Of a DNA stretch of 64,000 nt, positions 27,611 through 36,916 are shown one piece after another. Within the stretch, counting starts at the first letter, position 1. Every line of letters starts with the position of its first letter. The notes beneath the pieces are model-generated. The model made no database searches and was not told the origin of the DNA. It worked only from the letters and a program-made list of their open reading frames with translations. Location: contig NZ_WNWM01000002.1 in assembly GCF_009727155.1 (NCBI RefSeq), positions 806,001-870,000 on the forward strand, in the 5' to 3' direction. This DNA comes from Pseudoduganella dura. Its GTDB lineage: Bacteria; Pseudomonadota; Gammaproteobacteria; Burkholderiales; Burkholderiaceae_D. Made by a program: the position numbers and the translations under genes.

Positions 27611-27992
27611 GATGGTATTACCTGAAAGAGTATTGCGATGCTGCCATCGGCCAATATCTGATTAAAAAAAACTTCAACGGCTCTTTGCGAAATACTTCCG
27701 GCGGACCCGGCGGGTCGGCCAAAACAATTCCGCAAAGATCGTGCGGCCCGGGGTGGGCGACACGACGCGTAGCGAAAGCAACGTCACGGAGCGGCTCGGC
27801 GTTGGACCGGCCCATCGGACCGGCGCATTGGGCCGGTTGAGCCAGGACAGGAGGCAAGCGCGAACAATGGCACGCCCATTCCGGCATGCGGATGGACAGG
27901 TCAATATGCCTGGCGTCTATTGAAGAGACAAGGCCCGGAAGGGGCGACGAATCTTAGAACGATCATTCACCGCAATATATCGGGGATACTAC
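27611..27992. other. Intergenic space between mqo and senA
   Basis: These 382 bases separate the mqo start from the senA stop on the same strand. They must hold the mqo promoter. A short AT-rich stretch near 27655-27675 is the only distinctive composition. Two open frames of under 90 codons lack ribosome sites and protein-like features. No repeat or hairpin stands out. Confidence 0.4.
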
Positions 27993-29195
27993 TTATTCCC
28001 ACGCGCAGGTCCTGAACCCGCTGAAGATATCGTCCCGTTCCGGCATGAAGAAATTGCGGAATTTTGCCGCGCCGAAGCGCGATGGCGTGGCGAACGAGGC
28101 GCCGCGCAGCACCTGGTGCGTGGCGAACCACGGTTCCGAGTATTCGCGATAGCGGTCCGCCGCGAAGCCGGGATACGGCTCGAACGGCGAAGCCGTCCAT
28201 TCCCACAACTGCCCCCACCGGAACGCCGGGTGCCCATGCAGCGCGGCATACTCCCATTCCGCCTCCGTGGGCAGGCGGCGGCCGGCCCAGGCGCAGTAGG
28301 CCTGCGCTTCGAACAGGCTCACATGCCGCACCGGTTCATCCGGGTTCAGTGTGGCCGGACGGCCGAAGCGCACCGTGCGCCAGCCGCCGCCATCGCGCTC
28401 CCAGTAACGGGGCGCGGAGCGTTCCTGCCGCATCAGCCAGCCGGCGCCGGCGGTGCTCCAGAACTGGCGATTGTCGTAGCCGCCGTCGGCGATGAAGTCG
28501 CTGTACTGCGCATTGGTCACGAGCGCGGCATCCACGCGGAACGGCGCGACGTAGACGGCATGGGCGCACTTCTCGTTGTCGAACACGAAACCGGCGGCGT
28601 CCGCCGGGATGCCCAGCTGCAGCGTGCCTCCCGGCAAGCGAATATCGCCGGAGCGCGCGGCAACCGGCTCATCGTGCGTCAGGTGCGGCGGCGCCTGCAG
28701 GCCGAGCGTCTGCAGCGTGTAGAGATAGGCTTCGCCATGCATGTCCTCGTGGGCCAGTGCGAGACGGTAGGGATACAGCGCCTCGTCCGTGTTCGCCTCG
28801 CGCGACAGCTTGTCGAGCACCCGGTCGAGCACTTCATGGCAGTAGGTCTTCACGCCGCCGGTTGTGGGCAGGTCGAGCGTCCAGCGGCTGCGGTGCGGCA
28901 CGTTGGCCGAGTCGAACCAGTCGTCGCCCTTGGTCAGCAGCGACGCGAACCGCGCATCCGCCGGGTGGCTCGACAGTGCCTCGCGCAGGATGAACCATTC
29001 GGCGAACCAGGCCGTGTGGCCCAGTTCCCACAGCGGCGGATTGACGATGCGGATCTGCGGCACATTGCGCGGCACGTCCATGCCGGCGGCGGCGAAGCAA
29101 TCGAACAGGGCGAGCGTATAATGCCGCGCATCCTGCATGGCCTCGGCCAGTTGCTGCGTCCGCGCGGTGCGGAAAGAGGCGGTGAGCGAATTCAT
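27993..29195 (-). CDS. senA: Selenoneine synthase SenA (EgtB-like non-heme iron enzyme)
   Basis: This 400-residue protein has an N-terminal DinB-like iron domain and a C-terminal formylglycine-generating-enzyme/sulfatase-modifying domain, as in EgtB. The three-His iron site is visible as His60 in GHTAWFAEW and as His149/His153 in HEDMH. The C-terminal half shows [20 protein letters not shown] and [12 protein letters not shown]. Characterised SenA couples hercynine to a selenosugar with O2 on the way to selenoneine. The call rests on an EgtB paralog divergent from a SenB-type glycosyltransferase followed by selD, with a separate true EgtB 4.4 kb away beside EgtD. Only 16 bases separate the senA and senB starts. 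Confidence 0.9.
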   Translation of the reverse strand: MNSLTASFRTARTQQLAEAMQDARHYTLALFDCFAAAGMDVPRNVPQIRIVNPPLWELGHTAWFAEWFILREALSSHPADARFASLLTKGDDWFDSANVPHRSRWTLDLPTTGGVKTYCHEVLDRVLDKLSREANTDEALYPYRLALAHEDMHGEAYLYTLQTLGLQAPPHLTHDEPVAARSGDIRLPGGTLQLGIPADAAGFVFDNEKCAHAVYVAPFRVDAALVTNAQYSDFIADGGYDNRQFWSTAGAGWLMRQERSAPRYWERDGGGWRTVRFGRPATLNPDEPVRHVSLFEAQAYCAWAGRRLPTEAEWEYAALHGHPAFRWGQLWEWTASPFEPYPGFAADRYREYSEPWFATHQVLRGASFATPSRFGAAKFRNFFMPERDDIFSGFRTCAWE

Positions 29196-29211
29196 ACGAG
29201 GATTGTAACCA

Positions 29212-30189
29212 ATGGCTGCCTCCGGCAAACCTTCGATCTGTATCGTGAGCCCGGGCACGGCGCGGGACAACAACGGCAACTGGCACACGGCCGACCGCTG
29301 GGCGGGTTTCCTGCGCGAGCGCTACGACGTGGCGATCCGGGATACCTGGTCGGAACGATATCCGGTGCCGGACCTGCTGATCGCGCTGCACGCGCGCCGT
29401 TCGGCACGGCCGCTGGCCGATTTCGTCGCCCAACCGGACGGCCGGCCGTCGATCCTCGTATTGACGGGAACCGACGTCTACGACGACATCCACCATGACG
29501 CCGAGGCCGGGCGCGCGCTGAGGCTGGCCGATGCCCTCGTGGTGCTGCAACCGGCGGCGCTCGATGAACTGCCGGCCGCCGTGCGGCCCGATGCGTACGT
29601 CATCTATCAATCCGCCGGGGCGCTGGCGCCGTCGCAACGCCTTCCGAGCCGGCGCAACATCACGATGGTCGGCCACCTGCGCGCCGTGAAGGACCCGGCC
29701 ACGTTCATGCGCGCCGCGGCGCTGGTCACGGCGCCGGACGTGGCGATGGAGCACCTCGGCGAGGCGCTCGACGCAGGCCTGGAGCGTCTTGCACGGCACA
29801 CGGCCGATACAGTGGGTCGCTACACCTGGCTCGGCGGCGTGCCCCGCGAGGTCGCCCGCGAGCGCATCCGCGACAGCCACGCGCTGGCGATCTGCTCGAC
29901 CATGGAAGGCGGCGCCAACGTGATCGTCGAGGCGATCACCAGCGGCGTGCCGGTGCTGGCCAGCGACATCAGCGGCAACCGCGGCATGCTCGGCGACGAT
30001 TACGCGGGCTATTTCCCCGTCGGCGACGCGGCCGCCCTCGCCCGCCTGGTCGACCGCAGCGCGCTCGACGAAGCGTTCGTCGCGACCCTGCGCGCCCAGT
30101 GTGCCGCCCGCGCGCCGCTGTTCGCACCCGAGGCGGAACGGGCAGCCTTGCTGCGCCTGGTGGATAATCTCGTGAAACCGACTCCCTGA
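29212..30189 (+). CDS. senB: Selenosugar synthase SenB (glycosyltransferase)
   Basis: This 325-residue GT-B-type glycosyltransferase opens with [20 protein letters not shown] and [15 protein letters not shown], the signature of the glycosyltransferase family found next to selD and senA. The C-terminal nucleotide-sugar site is visible in [20 protein letters not shown] with the E-x7-E pattern of GT4 enzymes. Characterised SenB forms the Se-C bond of a selenosugar from selenophosphate and a UDP-sugar. The start follows CGAGGA by nine bases. selD begins 21 bases after its stop, so the two form an operon that supplies and uses selenophosphate. Confidence 0.9.
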   Translation: MAASGKPSICIVSPGTARDNNGNWHTADRWAGFLRERYDVAIRDTWSERYPVPDLLIALHARRSARPLADFVAQPDGRPSILVLTGTDVYDDIHHDAEAGRALRLADALVVLQPAALDELPAAVRPDAYVIYQSAGALAPSQRLPSRRNITMVGHLRAVKDPATFMRAAALVTAPDVAMEHLGEALDAGLERLARHTADTVGRYTWLGGVPREVARERIRDSHALAICSTMEGGANVIVEAITSGVPVLASDISGNRGMLGDDYAGYFPVGDAAALARLVDRSALDEAFVATLRAQCAARAPLFAPEAERAALLRLVDNLVKPTP

Positions 30190-30210
30190 TGCCCAACTTG
30201 GCAAAACACC

Positions 30211-31260
30211 ATGACCACTGAACAGATCAAACTCACCTCGTTTTCCCACGGCGGCGGCTGCGGCTGCAAGATCGCACCCGGCGTACTGTCCGAGATCCTG
30301 AAAAACTCGAGCGGCTTCCCGGTGCCGAAGGAACTGCTGGTCGGCATCGAGACGGCCGACGATGCCGCCGTCTACCAGCTCAACGACGAGCAGGCGCTGA
30401 TCGCCACCACCGATTTCTTCATGCCGATCGTCGACGACCCGTTCGACTTCGGCCGCATCGCCGCCACCAATGCGATCTCCGACGTGTACGCGATGGGCGG
30501 CACGCCGATCATGGCGCTGGCGCTGGTGGGCATGCCGATCAACAAGCTGCCCATCGAAACGATCGGCCAGATCATCAAGGGCGGCGAGTCGATCTGCACC
30601 GAAGCGGGCATCCCGATCGCCGGCGGCCACACGATCGATTCCGTGGAGCCGATCTACGGCCTGGTGGTACTGGGTCTCGTGCACCCGTCGAAGATCAAGC
30701 GCAACGCGGACGCCAGGGCCGGCGACGTGCTCGTGCTGGGCAAGCCGCTGGGCGTGGGCGTGCTGTCGGCGGCGCTGAAGAAAGACATGCTCGACGAGGA
30801 AGGCTACGCGGCGATGATCGCCAACACCACGAAGCTGAACAAGCCGGGCAAGGCGCTGTCCGAACTGCCGGGCGTGCACGCGCTGACCGACGTCACCGGC
30901 TTCGGCCTGCTGGGCCACCTGCTGGAGCTGGCGCGCGGCGCCGGGCTGACGGCCAGGCTGACGATGTCGCAGATCCCGCTGCTGCCGGGCGTCGAGCAGC
31001 TGGCGCACGACGGCATCTTCACCGGCGCCTCGGGCCGCAACTGGGATGCGTACGGCAAGGACGTGACGCTGTCGCCCAACGTCACGCCGGCGCAGCACAC
31101 GCTGCTGACCGATCCGCAAACTTCCGGCGGGCTGCTGGTGTCGTGCGATCCGTCGGCAGTGGACGAGGTGCTGGCCGTGTTCCGCAGCGGCGGTTTCGAA
31201 GCCGCCGCCGTGATCGGCGAGATGGCCGCCGGCGAGCCGCGCGTGCAGGTCGCCGCCTGA
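30211..31260 (+). CDS. selD: Selenide, water dikinase (selenophosphate synthase), SenC/SelD
   Basis: This 349-residue enzyme makes selenophosphate from selenide and ATP. The glycine-rich N-terminal loop SHGGGCGCK carries the active-site Cys17 and Lys20 at the same numbers as E. coli SelD, so it is the cysteine rather than the selenocysteine form. Other family marks are FMPIVDDPFDFGRIAATNAI, SDVYAMGGTPIMALAL, TDVTGFGLLGHLLE and LLTDPQTSGGLL. It is the third step-supplying gene of the selenoneine set (SenC). No selA, selB, selC or selU-type gene is seen in the window, so a role in selenoprotein or selenouridine synthesis cannot be judged here. Confidence 0.95.
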   Translation: MTTEQIKLTSFSHGGGCGCKIAPGVLSEILKNSSGFPVPKELLVGIETADDAAVYQLNDEQALIATTDFFMPIVDDPFDFGRIAATNAISDVYAMGGTPIMALALVGMPINKLPIETIGQIIKGGESICTEAGIPIAGGHTIDSVEPIYGLVVLGLVHPSKIKRNADARAGDVLVLGKPLGVGVLSAALKKDMLDEEGYAAMIANTTKLNKPGKALSELPGVHALTDVTGFGLLGHLLELARGAGLTARLTMSQIPLLPGVEQLAHDGIFTGASGRNWDAYGKDVTLSPNVTPAQHTLLTDPQTSGGLLVSCDPSAVDEVLAVFRSGGFEAAAVIGEMAAGEPRVQVAA

Positions 31261-31348
31261 TGCCATATCGGCATCCCGCGCTTCCCGGCCAAGGCGCGGA
31301 GAAGCGCAGGATGCCGGTTTCCGCATACCACACCCGCGACGAATTACC

Positions 31349-31377
31349 TTGACAACGGCAAACGGCTTCTCTTACAT
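31349..31377 (+). promoter_or_regulatory. Sigma-70-type promoter for the leu leader and leuA
   Basis: TTGACA (31349-31354) and TTACAT (31372-31377) are separated by exactly 17 bases. Transcription would begin about base 31384-31385, at or next to the leader peptide ATG. Confidence 0.7.
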
Positions 31378-31384
31378 TGATGGC

Positions 31385-31468
31385 ATGTTCACGCATCCGC
31401 AACTATCCGCTTTCCTGCTATCGCTTGCCAGCCTATCGCTGGCAACGCCCCTGCTAGCACGCGCCTGA
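31385..31468 (+). CDS. leuL: Leucine-rich leader peptide of leuA
   Basis: This 27-residue open frame has 8 leucines, four of them encoded by CTA, a codon almost absent from the neighbouring genes. The peptide starts [20 protein letters not shown] and ends with an arginine-alanine and TGA. It lies 296 bases before leuA and just after a strong promoter. E. coli leuL uses tandem CTA codons to sense charged tRNA-Leu, so the same job is inferred. No ribosome site is visible and the predicted transcript start almost coincides with the ATG, so it may be read as a leaderless mRNA. Confidence 0.75.
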   Translation: MFTHPQLSAFLLSLASLSLATPLLARA

Positions 31469-31763
31469 TTCGTTTCACCCCTGTGCGCGCTGCACAAAGT
31501 CACACCGCCAAGCCGGCCACGAGCCGCACCCGCTTCAGGAACACCGTCAGGAAAGATGCACCGATGCCCGCCATCCATTGCCCCGCCGTCGCTTTCATTG
31601 TCCGAGCGCAGCCGCAGCCGTTGCCACTATTGCTATCGCTAGCGACCGGTTGCCTGGTCTAGCGCCCAGTGGCCCACCAGGCAGCCTGCTGCCACATGCA
31701 AGCGACCAATGTAACTATCCACAGCGGTCCGCACGACAAAATCCGAGAACCCAGGAGTACACC
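31469..31763 (+). promoter_or_regulatory. Structured leader RNA between leader peptide and leuA
   Basis: Three overlapping, mutually exclusive hairpins can be drawn. A at 31638-31663 pairs GCTA and GACC with GGTC and TAGC. B pairs TGCCTGG (31651-31657) with CCAGGCA (31677-31683). C pairs GGCAG (31680-31684) with CTGCC (31689-31693). A small hairpin, TGTGC (31482-31486) with GCACA (31492-31496), lies just past the leader stop. No T-run follows any of them, so the mode of control (Rho, translation or attenuation) is open. Confidence 0.4.
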
Positions 31764-33461
31764 ATGATGTTGCAGAACCCTGCCGCGAAATACCGCGCCT
31801 TCCCGCCCGTTCAACTGGCCGACCGCACCTGGCCGAACAAGACGATCACCACGCCGCCGACCTGGATGAGCACCGACCTGCGCGACGGCAACCAGGCGCT
31901 GATCGAACCGATGAGCGTGGAAAAGAAGCTGCGCTTCTTCGACCTGCTGATCAAGACGGGCCTGAAGGAAATCGAAGTGGGATTCCCTTCGGCATCGCAG
32001 ACGGACTTCGACTTCGTGCGCAAGCTGATCGACGAAAAGCGCATCCCGGACGACGTGACCATCATCGTGCTGACCCAGTCGCGCGAAGAACTGATCCGCC
32101 GCACCGTGCAGGCCGCGGCCGGTGCGAAGAACGCGATCGTCCACCTGTACAACTCGGTGGCGCCGGTGTTCCGCAAGGTGGTGTTCAACATGTCGCGCGA
32201 AGAGATCGTGAACATCGCCACCACCGGCACCACGCTGGTGAAGGAACTGCTGGCACAGCATCCGGAAACCAGCTGGGGCTTCGAATACACGCCTGAATCG
32301 TTCTCGACGACGGAGCTGGATTTCTCCAAGCAGATTGTCGACGCGGTTACCGCGATCTGGCAGCCGACGCCGGAGAAAAAGATGATCGTCAACCTGCCCA
32401 CCACGGTCGAATGCAGCACGCCGAACGTATACGCCGACCAGATCGAATGGATGTGCCGTAACATCGAGCGCCGCGATTCGATCATCATCAGCGTGCACCC
32501 GCACAACGACCGCGGCACCGCCGTCGCTTCGGCCGAGATGGCCGTGATGGCCGGCGCCGAGCGCGTCGAAGGCTGCCTGTTCGGCAACGGCGAACGCACC
32601 GGCAACGTGGACCTGGTCACGCTGGCGCTGAACCTGTACACGCAAGGCGTGCACCCCGGCCTGGACTTCTCGGACATCGACTCGGTGCGCAAGACCGTCG
32701 AGGAATGCAACCAGCTGCCGGTGCACCCGCGCCATCCGTACGTGGGCGACCTGGTCTTCACCGCGTTTTCCGGTTCGCATCAGGACGCGATCAAGAAAGG
32801 TTTCGCGAAGCAGCAGCCGGGCGCGGAGTGGGAAATCCCTTACCTGCCGATCGACCCGGCCGACCTGGGCCGCAGCTACGACGCGGTGATCCGCGTGAAC
32901 AGCCAGTCCGGCAAGGGCGGCATGGCCTACCTGCTGGAGCAGGATTACGGCCTGGTGCTGCCGCGCCGCCTGCAGATCGAATTCTCGCGCGCGGTGCAGG
33001 CCGTGGCCGACCAGACCGGCCTGGAAATCACGTCCGAAGGCATCCACGAAATCTTCGAACAGGAATATTTCGCGCAAACGTCGCCGTATGCGTACGTGTC
33101 GCACCGGATGACGGAAGACACCAGCGCCGACGAGCCCGTGCAGATCGACATCTCGCTGCTGCACCGCCAGGCGCCGATGGCGCTGCAGGGCGGCGGCAAC
33201 GGCCCGATCGACGCCTTCGTCGACGCGCTGGGCCTGGACATCAAGCTGATGGACTACCACGAGCACGCGATCGGCCACGGCGCCAACGCCAAGGCGGCCT
33301 GCTACGTGGAACTGCGCCTGGAAAACGGCCCGACGCTGTTCGGCGCCGGCATCGACAGCAATATCGTGACGGCGTCGTTCAAGGCGGTGCTGTCGGCGGT
33401 GAACCGGCAATTGCGGCAGAAGGAAGTGGCGCCGGCGGATGCGTCGAACGCCGCGGCCTGA
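31764..33461 (+). CDS. leuA: 2-isopropylmalate synthase
   Basis: This 565-residue enzyme condenses acetyl-CoA with 2-oxoisovalerate in the first committed step of leucine synthesis. The TIM barrel shows [16 protein letters not shown], the metal-site [11 protein letters not shown] and [22 protein letters not shown]-terminal LeuA regulatory domain for leucine feedback ends the protein. The length and sequence are those of the yeast-like type 2 LeuA. The start at 31764 (or the Met after it) follows AGGAG; the 62 codons upstream in frame are the leader region. It stands alone between the selenoneine and ergothioneine genes, without leuB/C/D. Confidence 0.96.
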   Translation: MMLQNPAAKYRAFPPVQLADRTWPNKTITTPPTWMSTDLRDGNQALIEPMSVEKKLRFFDLLIKTGLKEIEVGFPSASQTDFDFVRKLIDEKRIPDDVTIIVLTQSREELIRRTVQAAAGAKNAIVHLYNSVAPVFRKVVFNMSREEIVNIATTGTTLVKELLAQHPETSWGFEYTPESFSTTELDFSKQIVDAVTAIWQPTPEKKMIVNLPTTVECSTPNVYADQIEWMCRNIERRDSIIISVHPHNDRGTAVASAEMAVMAGAERVEGCLFGNGERTGNVDLVTLALNLYTQGVHPGLDFSDIDSVRKTVEECNQLPVHPRHPYVGDLVFTAFSGSHQDAIKKGFAKQQPGAEWEIPYLPIDPADLGRSYDAVIRVNSQSGKGGMAYLLEQDYGLVLPRRLQIEFSRAVQAVADQTGLEITSEGIHEIFEQEYFAQTSPYAYVSHRMTEDTSADEPVQIDISLLHRQAPMALQGGGNGPIDAFVDALGLDIKLMDYHEHAIGHGANAKAACYVELRLENGPTLFGAGIDSNIVTASFKAVLSAVNRQLRQKEVAPADASNAAA

Positions 33462-33471
33462 GCTGCCTGAG

Positions 33472-33539
33472 GCTACTGGGGTTTGTCCCCGGTAGCCACT
33501 GGTGTCGGACACCAAAAAAAAGCCGGTGTCCGACACCAG
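33472..33539. repeat. Palindromic elements between leuA and egtB, likely terminators
   Basis: A hairpin (33472-33497, one mismatch) lies just past leuA. Next, perfect 15-base arms, CTGGTGTCGGACACC (33499-33513) and its complement (33525-33539), flank an A-rich loop; each arm is itself a palindrome. On the minus strand, one palindrome followed by eight T reads as an intrinsic terminator for egtB. Confidence 0.85.
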
Positions 33540-33566
33540 ACTCTGCTCATCCGCTAACAGCAAGCC

Positions 33567-34835
33567 CTATCGCGCCAGCCGGATCCCCGTAAACTGCCAC
33601 CGCGCCCCGGCCGGAAAGAAATTCCGGTAGCTGGCCCGCGCATGCCCGGCAGGCGTCGCGCACGACGACCCCCGCAGCACATACTGGTTCACCATGAACT
33701 TGCCGTTGTATTCCCCGATCGCGCCGGCGGCCGGCCTGAACCCGGGATACGGCGTGTAGCTGCTGCTGGTCCACTGCCAGCAATGATCGAACATCTGCGT
33801 CAGCAGGCCTGCTTCGTGTCCGTCCTCCTCCGCATCGCCGCCTGGATGCGGCAGCGATGGCGGCGTGCCCGGCAACGTGCCGGCGCTCCGCGCGGCATGT
33901 TCCCATTCGGCCTCGGTCGGCAAGCGCGCGCCGGCCCAGTGCGCGTAGGCGTCGGCCTCGAACAGGGAAACGTGCGCCAGCGGCCGCTCCAGGTCCAGCG
34001 GCTGCAGCCCCAGCAGCGTGAACTCGAGCCAGTTGCCATGTTCGTCCCGCTGCCAGTACAGCGGCTTGTCGAGCCCCTGCGTGCAAACCCAGTCCCACCC
34101 TTCCGCCAGCCACGGCGCCGCATCGCGATAGCCGCCGGCCTCGACGAACGCCAGGAATTCGCCATTCGTCACCAGCCGCGATGCGATGTCGAACGGCTCG
34201 ACGAACTGGCGGTGGCTCGGCAGTTCATTGTCGAAGCAGAAGCCGTCGCCCTCGTAGCCCACCGCCGTCACGCCGCCTTCGAAGTGCACCCAGCCCGGCG
34301 GCGCGCCCGGCAGCGCCCGCGGCAACGGGCCGGCCAGGTACCCGGGGTACAGCCCGTTCTGCGCCAGCAGGTGCTTCACGTCCGTCAGCATCAGTTCCTG
34401 GTGCTGCTGTTCGTGCTGCAGGCCCAGCGTCAGCAGCGCGGCGAGGCGGGCGCGGGCTTCGCCATCGAGCCCGCTGCCGATCAACGCGGCGATGCGGTCG
34501 TCGACGTTCGCCCGGTACGCCCGCACCTGCGCCATCGGCGGGCGCGTCAGCAGGCCGCGCTGCGGGCGCGGGTGCTTCTCGCCCACGCCGTTGTAGTACG
34601 AATTGAAGAGCACGCGGAACGCCGGGTGGAACGGCTGGAACGCGCGCTCCATCGCCTCGAGGATGAAAGTCTCGAAGAACCAGGTGGTGTGCGCCAGGTG
34701 CCATTTGATGGGGCTGGCGTCCGGCATCGATTGCGCGCCGCAATCCTCGTCGGACAGCGGCGCGGCCAGCGCCAGCGAATGTTCGCGCACGGCGCGGAAA
34801 CGGGCCGTCCAGACGGCGGGATCGTTCAGTTGCAT
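33567..34835 (-). CDS. egtB: Ergothioneine biosynthesis protein EgtB
   Basis: This 422-residue non-heme iron enzyme forms the C-S bond of ergothioneine by oxidative coupling of hercynine with a thiol (gamma-glutamylcysteine or cysteine). The DinB-like half has the iron ligands His49 in HLAHTTWFFE and His141/His145 in HEQQHQEL. The FGE-sulfatase half shows [30 protein letters not shown] and QYVLRGSSCATP. It follows egtD by 18 bases on the same strand, so the two form an operon. No egtC, egtA or EgtE-type lyase gene adjoins, leaving the thiol donor unresolved. It is a distant paralog of SenA in this window. Confidence 0.94.
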   Translation of the reverse strand: MQLNDPAVWTARFRAVREHSLALAAPLSDEDCGAQSMPDASPIKWHLAHTTWFFETFILEAMERAFQPFHPAFRVLFNSYYNGVGEKHPRPQRGLLTRPPMAQVRAYRANVDDRIAALIGSGLDGEARARLAALLTLGLQHEQQHQELMLTDVKHLLAQNGLYPGYLAGPLPRALPGAPPGWVHFEGGVTAVGYEGDGFCFDNELPSHRQFVEPFDIASRLVTNGEFLAFVEAGGYRDAAPWLAEGWDWVCTQGLDKPLYWQRDEHGNWLEFTLLGLQPLDLERPLAHVSLFEADAYAHWAGARLPTEAEWEHAARSAGTLPGTPPSLPHPGGDAEEDGHEAGLLTQMFDHCWQWTSSSYTPYPGFRPAAGAIGEYNGKFMVNQYVLRGSSCATPAGHARASYRNFFPAGARWQFTGIRLAR

Positions 34836-34853
34836 GGTTCCTCCACTGGGCTG

Positions 34854-35870
34854 TCAGTCCGCCGCCGCACGGGCGTGCATCACGGCGAACCAGCCGGCAT
34901 CGTCGGTCCACACCGCGTCCGCCGTGAAGCCGGCCTGCGCCAGCACCGCGGCAAAGCTCTCCGGTGTGTACTTGTAGCTGTCTTCCGTGTGGATGCGTTC
35001 GCCGCGCGCGAAGCGGCGCTCGCCGCCGGGCCAGCACACCGTGAGCGCGGTACGCGCTTCGAGGTGCATCTCGATGCGGCTTTCCGCTGCGTTGAAGAAT
35101 GCCACGTGCTGCCACTGGCGCACGTCGAAATCCGATCCCGTCAGGTGGTTCAGGTGACGCAGCATGTTCAGGTTGAACGCGGCCGTCACGCCGATCGCGT
35201 CGTCGTAAGCTGCATCGAGCACGGCGGCGTCCTTGACCAGGTCCACGCCGATCAGCAGCCCGCCGTCGGCGTACGTGTTGTCGCGCACCCGGCGCAGGAA
35301 CGCCACCGCCTCGTGCGGCGCGAAATTGCCGATCGACGAGCCGGGGTAGAAGAACTGGCGGCGCGCCGTGTTCACGCCGGCCGGCAACTCGAACGGACCG
35401 GAAAGGTCCAGCGCCAGCGCCGTCATCGCGATCGCCGGGAAACGCTGGCGCAGGCGGCCGACCGCCTCGTTCAGGAAGTCCCTCGAGATGTCGATGGGCA
35501 CATATTGTTGCGGCTGCAACAATGGGAACAGGCTGGCCGCCTTCGCGCAGTTGCCCGCGCCCAGATCGATCAGCGTGCTGCCCGTGCCGATACGGCGCGC
35601 GATGTCTTCGCCGTGGATCGCGAAAATCGCCGCTTCGGTTCGTGTGGGATAATACTCGGGCAGTTCGCAAATGGCCTCGAACAGGCGCGATCCCAGGCTG
35701 TCATACAGGTATTTCGGCGAAGTGCCGGCCTGTGGCGCAAGCAGCCCGGCCTGGATCTCGGCGATCGTGGCACGATCGCCCTGCGGGGCAATGGCGGCGG
35801 CAAGCGGCTCGGCCGGCAAAGCGCGCAACGCGGCAGGCTGGCGTAACGCTCCGGTTCCGGTCATCGGCAT
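34854..35870 (-). CDS. egtD: L-histidine N(alpha)-methyltransferase EgtD
   Basis: This 338-residue SAM-dependent enzyme trimethylates histidine to hercynine, the shared precursor of ergothioneine and selenoneine. Marks are SPKYLYDSLGSRLFEAICEL, PEYYPTRTE, the SAM loop LIDLGAGNCAKA, FYPGSSIGNF and LIGVDLVKD. The C-terminal SYKYTPESFAAVL is also typical. The ATG at 35870 follows AAGGAAAGAG; a second Met two codons in is also possible. It leads the egtD-egtB operon and is divergent from the ABC transporter operon. A 12-bp repeat lies 17 bases upstream, inside the putative 5' leader. Confidence 0.95.
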   Translation of the reverse strand: MPMTGTGALRQPAALRALPAEPLAAAIAPQGDRATIAEIQAGLLAPQAGTSPKYLYDSLGSRLFEAICELPEYYPTRTEAAIFAIHGEDIARRIGTGSTLIDLGAGNCAKAASLFPLLQPQQYVPIDISRDFLNEAVGRLRQRFPAIAMTALALDLSGPFELPAGVNTARRQFFYPGSSIGNFAPHEAVAFLRRVRDNTYADGGLLIGVDLVKDAAVLDAAYDDAIGVTAAFNLNMLRHLNHLTGSDFDVRQWQHVAFFNAAESRIEMHLEARTALTVCWPGGERRFARGERIHTEDSYKYTPESFAAVLAQAGFTADAVWTDDAGWFAVMHARAAAD

Positions 35871-35887
35871 GGTCTCTTTCCTTGGTT

Positions 35888-35947
35888 GTTGCTGTTATCG
35901 TTGCTGTTATCGTTGCCGTTGTCGCTGCTGTCATTGTTACTGACAGT
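35888..35947. repeat. 12-bp tandem repeat upstream of egtD
   Basis: Two identical units GTTGCTGTTATC (35888-35899 and 35900-35911) are followed by diverged units from 35912, 35924 and 35936. The array sits between the divergent egtD and transporter starts, next to the egtD ribosome site, and could affect leader length or promoter spacing. Confidence 0.75.
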
Positions 35948-36055
35948 CAGGACCACGAGGGCGTTTTGCTATGATACCCAACTGCCAAGAATCGGGCGTC
36001 CCGCTCGGCGTCGCTCGGGCATACTGCGATTCCATAACAATTTAATGACACCATC

Positions 36056-36916
36056 ATGAAACCAACCTTCAAGCGCGCCCTCGGCGCATTCGCCCTCGGC
36101 ACCCTGCTCTCCCTGTCCGCCCACGCCCAGCAGGTGCTGCGCGTATCGGCCATTCCGGACGAAGCGCCGACCGAACTGCAGCGCAAGTTCAAGCCGCTGG
36201 GCGAATACCTGTCGAAGAAAACCGGCCTGAAGGTCGAGTTCACGCCGGTGACCGATTACGCCGCATCCGTCGAAGGCCTGGTTAACAACAAGCTCGACAT
36301 GGTCTGGTTCGGCGGCTTCACCTTCGTGCAGGCCAAGGAACGCAGCAAGGGCCAGGTGGTGCCGCTGGTGCAGCGCGTGGAAGATGAGAAGTTCCGCTCG
36401 GTGTTCATCACCACCTCCCCCGCCATCACCAAGCTGGGCGACCTGAAGGGCAAGACGCTGTCGTTCGGCTCCGAATCGTCGACCTCGGGCCACCTGATGC
36501 CGCGCTCGTTCCTGCTGGCCGCCAGGATCGATCCGGACAGCGACCTGAAGCGCGTCGCCTTCTCCGGTGCGCATGACGCCACCGTGGCGGCCGTTGCCGG
36601 CGGCAAGGTCGATGCCGGCGCGCTGAACATCTCGGTCTGGGAAAAACTGGTCGGCGAGAAAAAGGTCGATACGTCGAAGGTGCGCGTGTTCTACACCACG
36701 CCAACCTACTACGACTACAACTGGACGGTGCGCGCCGACATGCCGGCCGACCTGAAGAAGAAGATCACGGATGCCTTCCTGGCGCTGGACGACAGCACCC
36801 CGGAAGGCAAGGAGATCCTGGCACTGCAGCGCGCCACGAAATTCATCCCGACGAAGGCGGAAAACTACGTGGCCATCGAAGCCGCGGCGAAGAACGCCGG
36901 CCTGCTGAAGAAGTAA
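36056..36916 (+). CDS. PhnD-like ABC substrate-binding protein, putative selenate/selenium oxyanion binder
   Basis: This 286-residue periplasmic protein has a signal peptide (ALGAFALGTLLSLSAHAQ) and a PhnD-type fold. Visible blocks are LRVSAIPDEAPTELQRKFKP, DMVWFGGFTFVQAKE, SFGSESSTSGHLMPR and YYDYNWTVRADMP. The 'SAIPDE' opening and the block SESSTSGHLMPR resemble the family catalogued as putative selenate ABC transporter binding proteins rather than phosphonate PhnD. It is divergent from egtD and leads a five-gene transporter operon, within 5 kb of the selenoneine genes, which supports selenium uptake. The actual ligand is not proven; phosphonate or phosphite would be the alternative. Confidence 0.82.
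   Translation: MKPTFKRALGAFALGTLLSLSAHAQQVLRVSAIPDEAPTELQRKFKPLGEYLSKKTGLKVEFTPVTDYAASVEGLVNNKLDMVWFGGFTFVQAKERSKGQVVPLVQRVEDEKFRSVFITTSPAITKLGDLKGKTLSFGSESSTSGHLMPRSFLLAARIDPDSDLKRVAFSGAHDATVAAVAGGKVDAGALNISVWEKLVGEKKVDTSKVRVFYTTPTYYDYNWTVRADMPADLKKKITDAFLALDDSTPEGKEILALQRATKFIPTKAENYVAIEAAAKNAGLLKK

Noticed and set aside
27618..27887. An 89-codon minus-strand frame upstream of senA
   Set aside because: Composition is random-looking, there is no ribosome site, and it overlaps the likely mqo promoter region.
30211..31260. Possibility that SelD is a selenoprotein with an in-frame UGA
   Set aside because: The active-site residue is encoded as Cys and no in-frame UGA interrupts the gene.
33567..34835. 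Possibility that this EgtB paralog is the SenA enzyme and the 27993 gene the EgtB
   Set aside because: This one is co-directional and 18 bases from egtD, while the other is divergent from senB and selD, which fits the opposite assignment.
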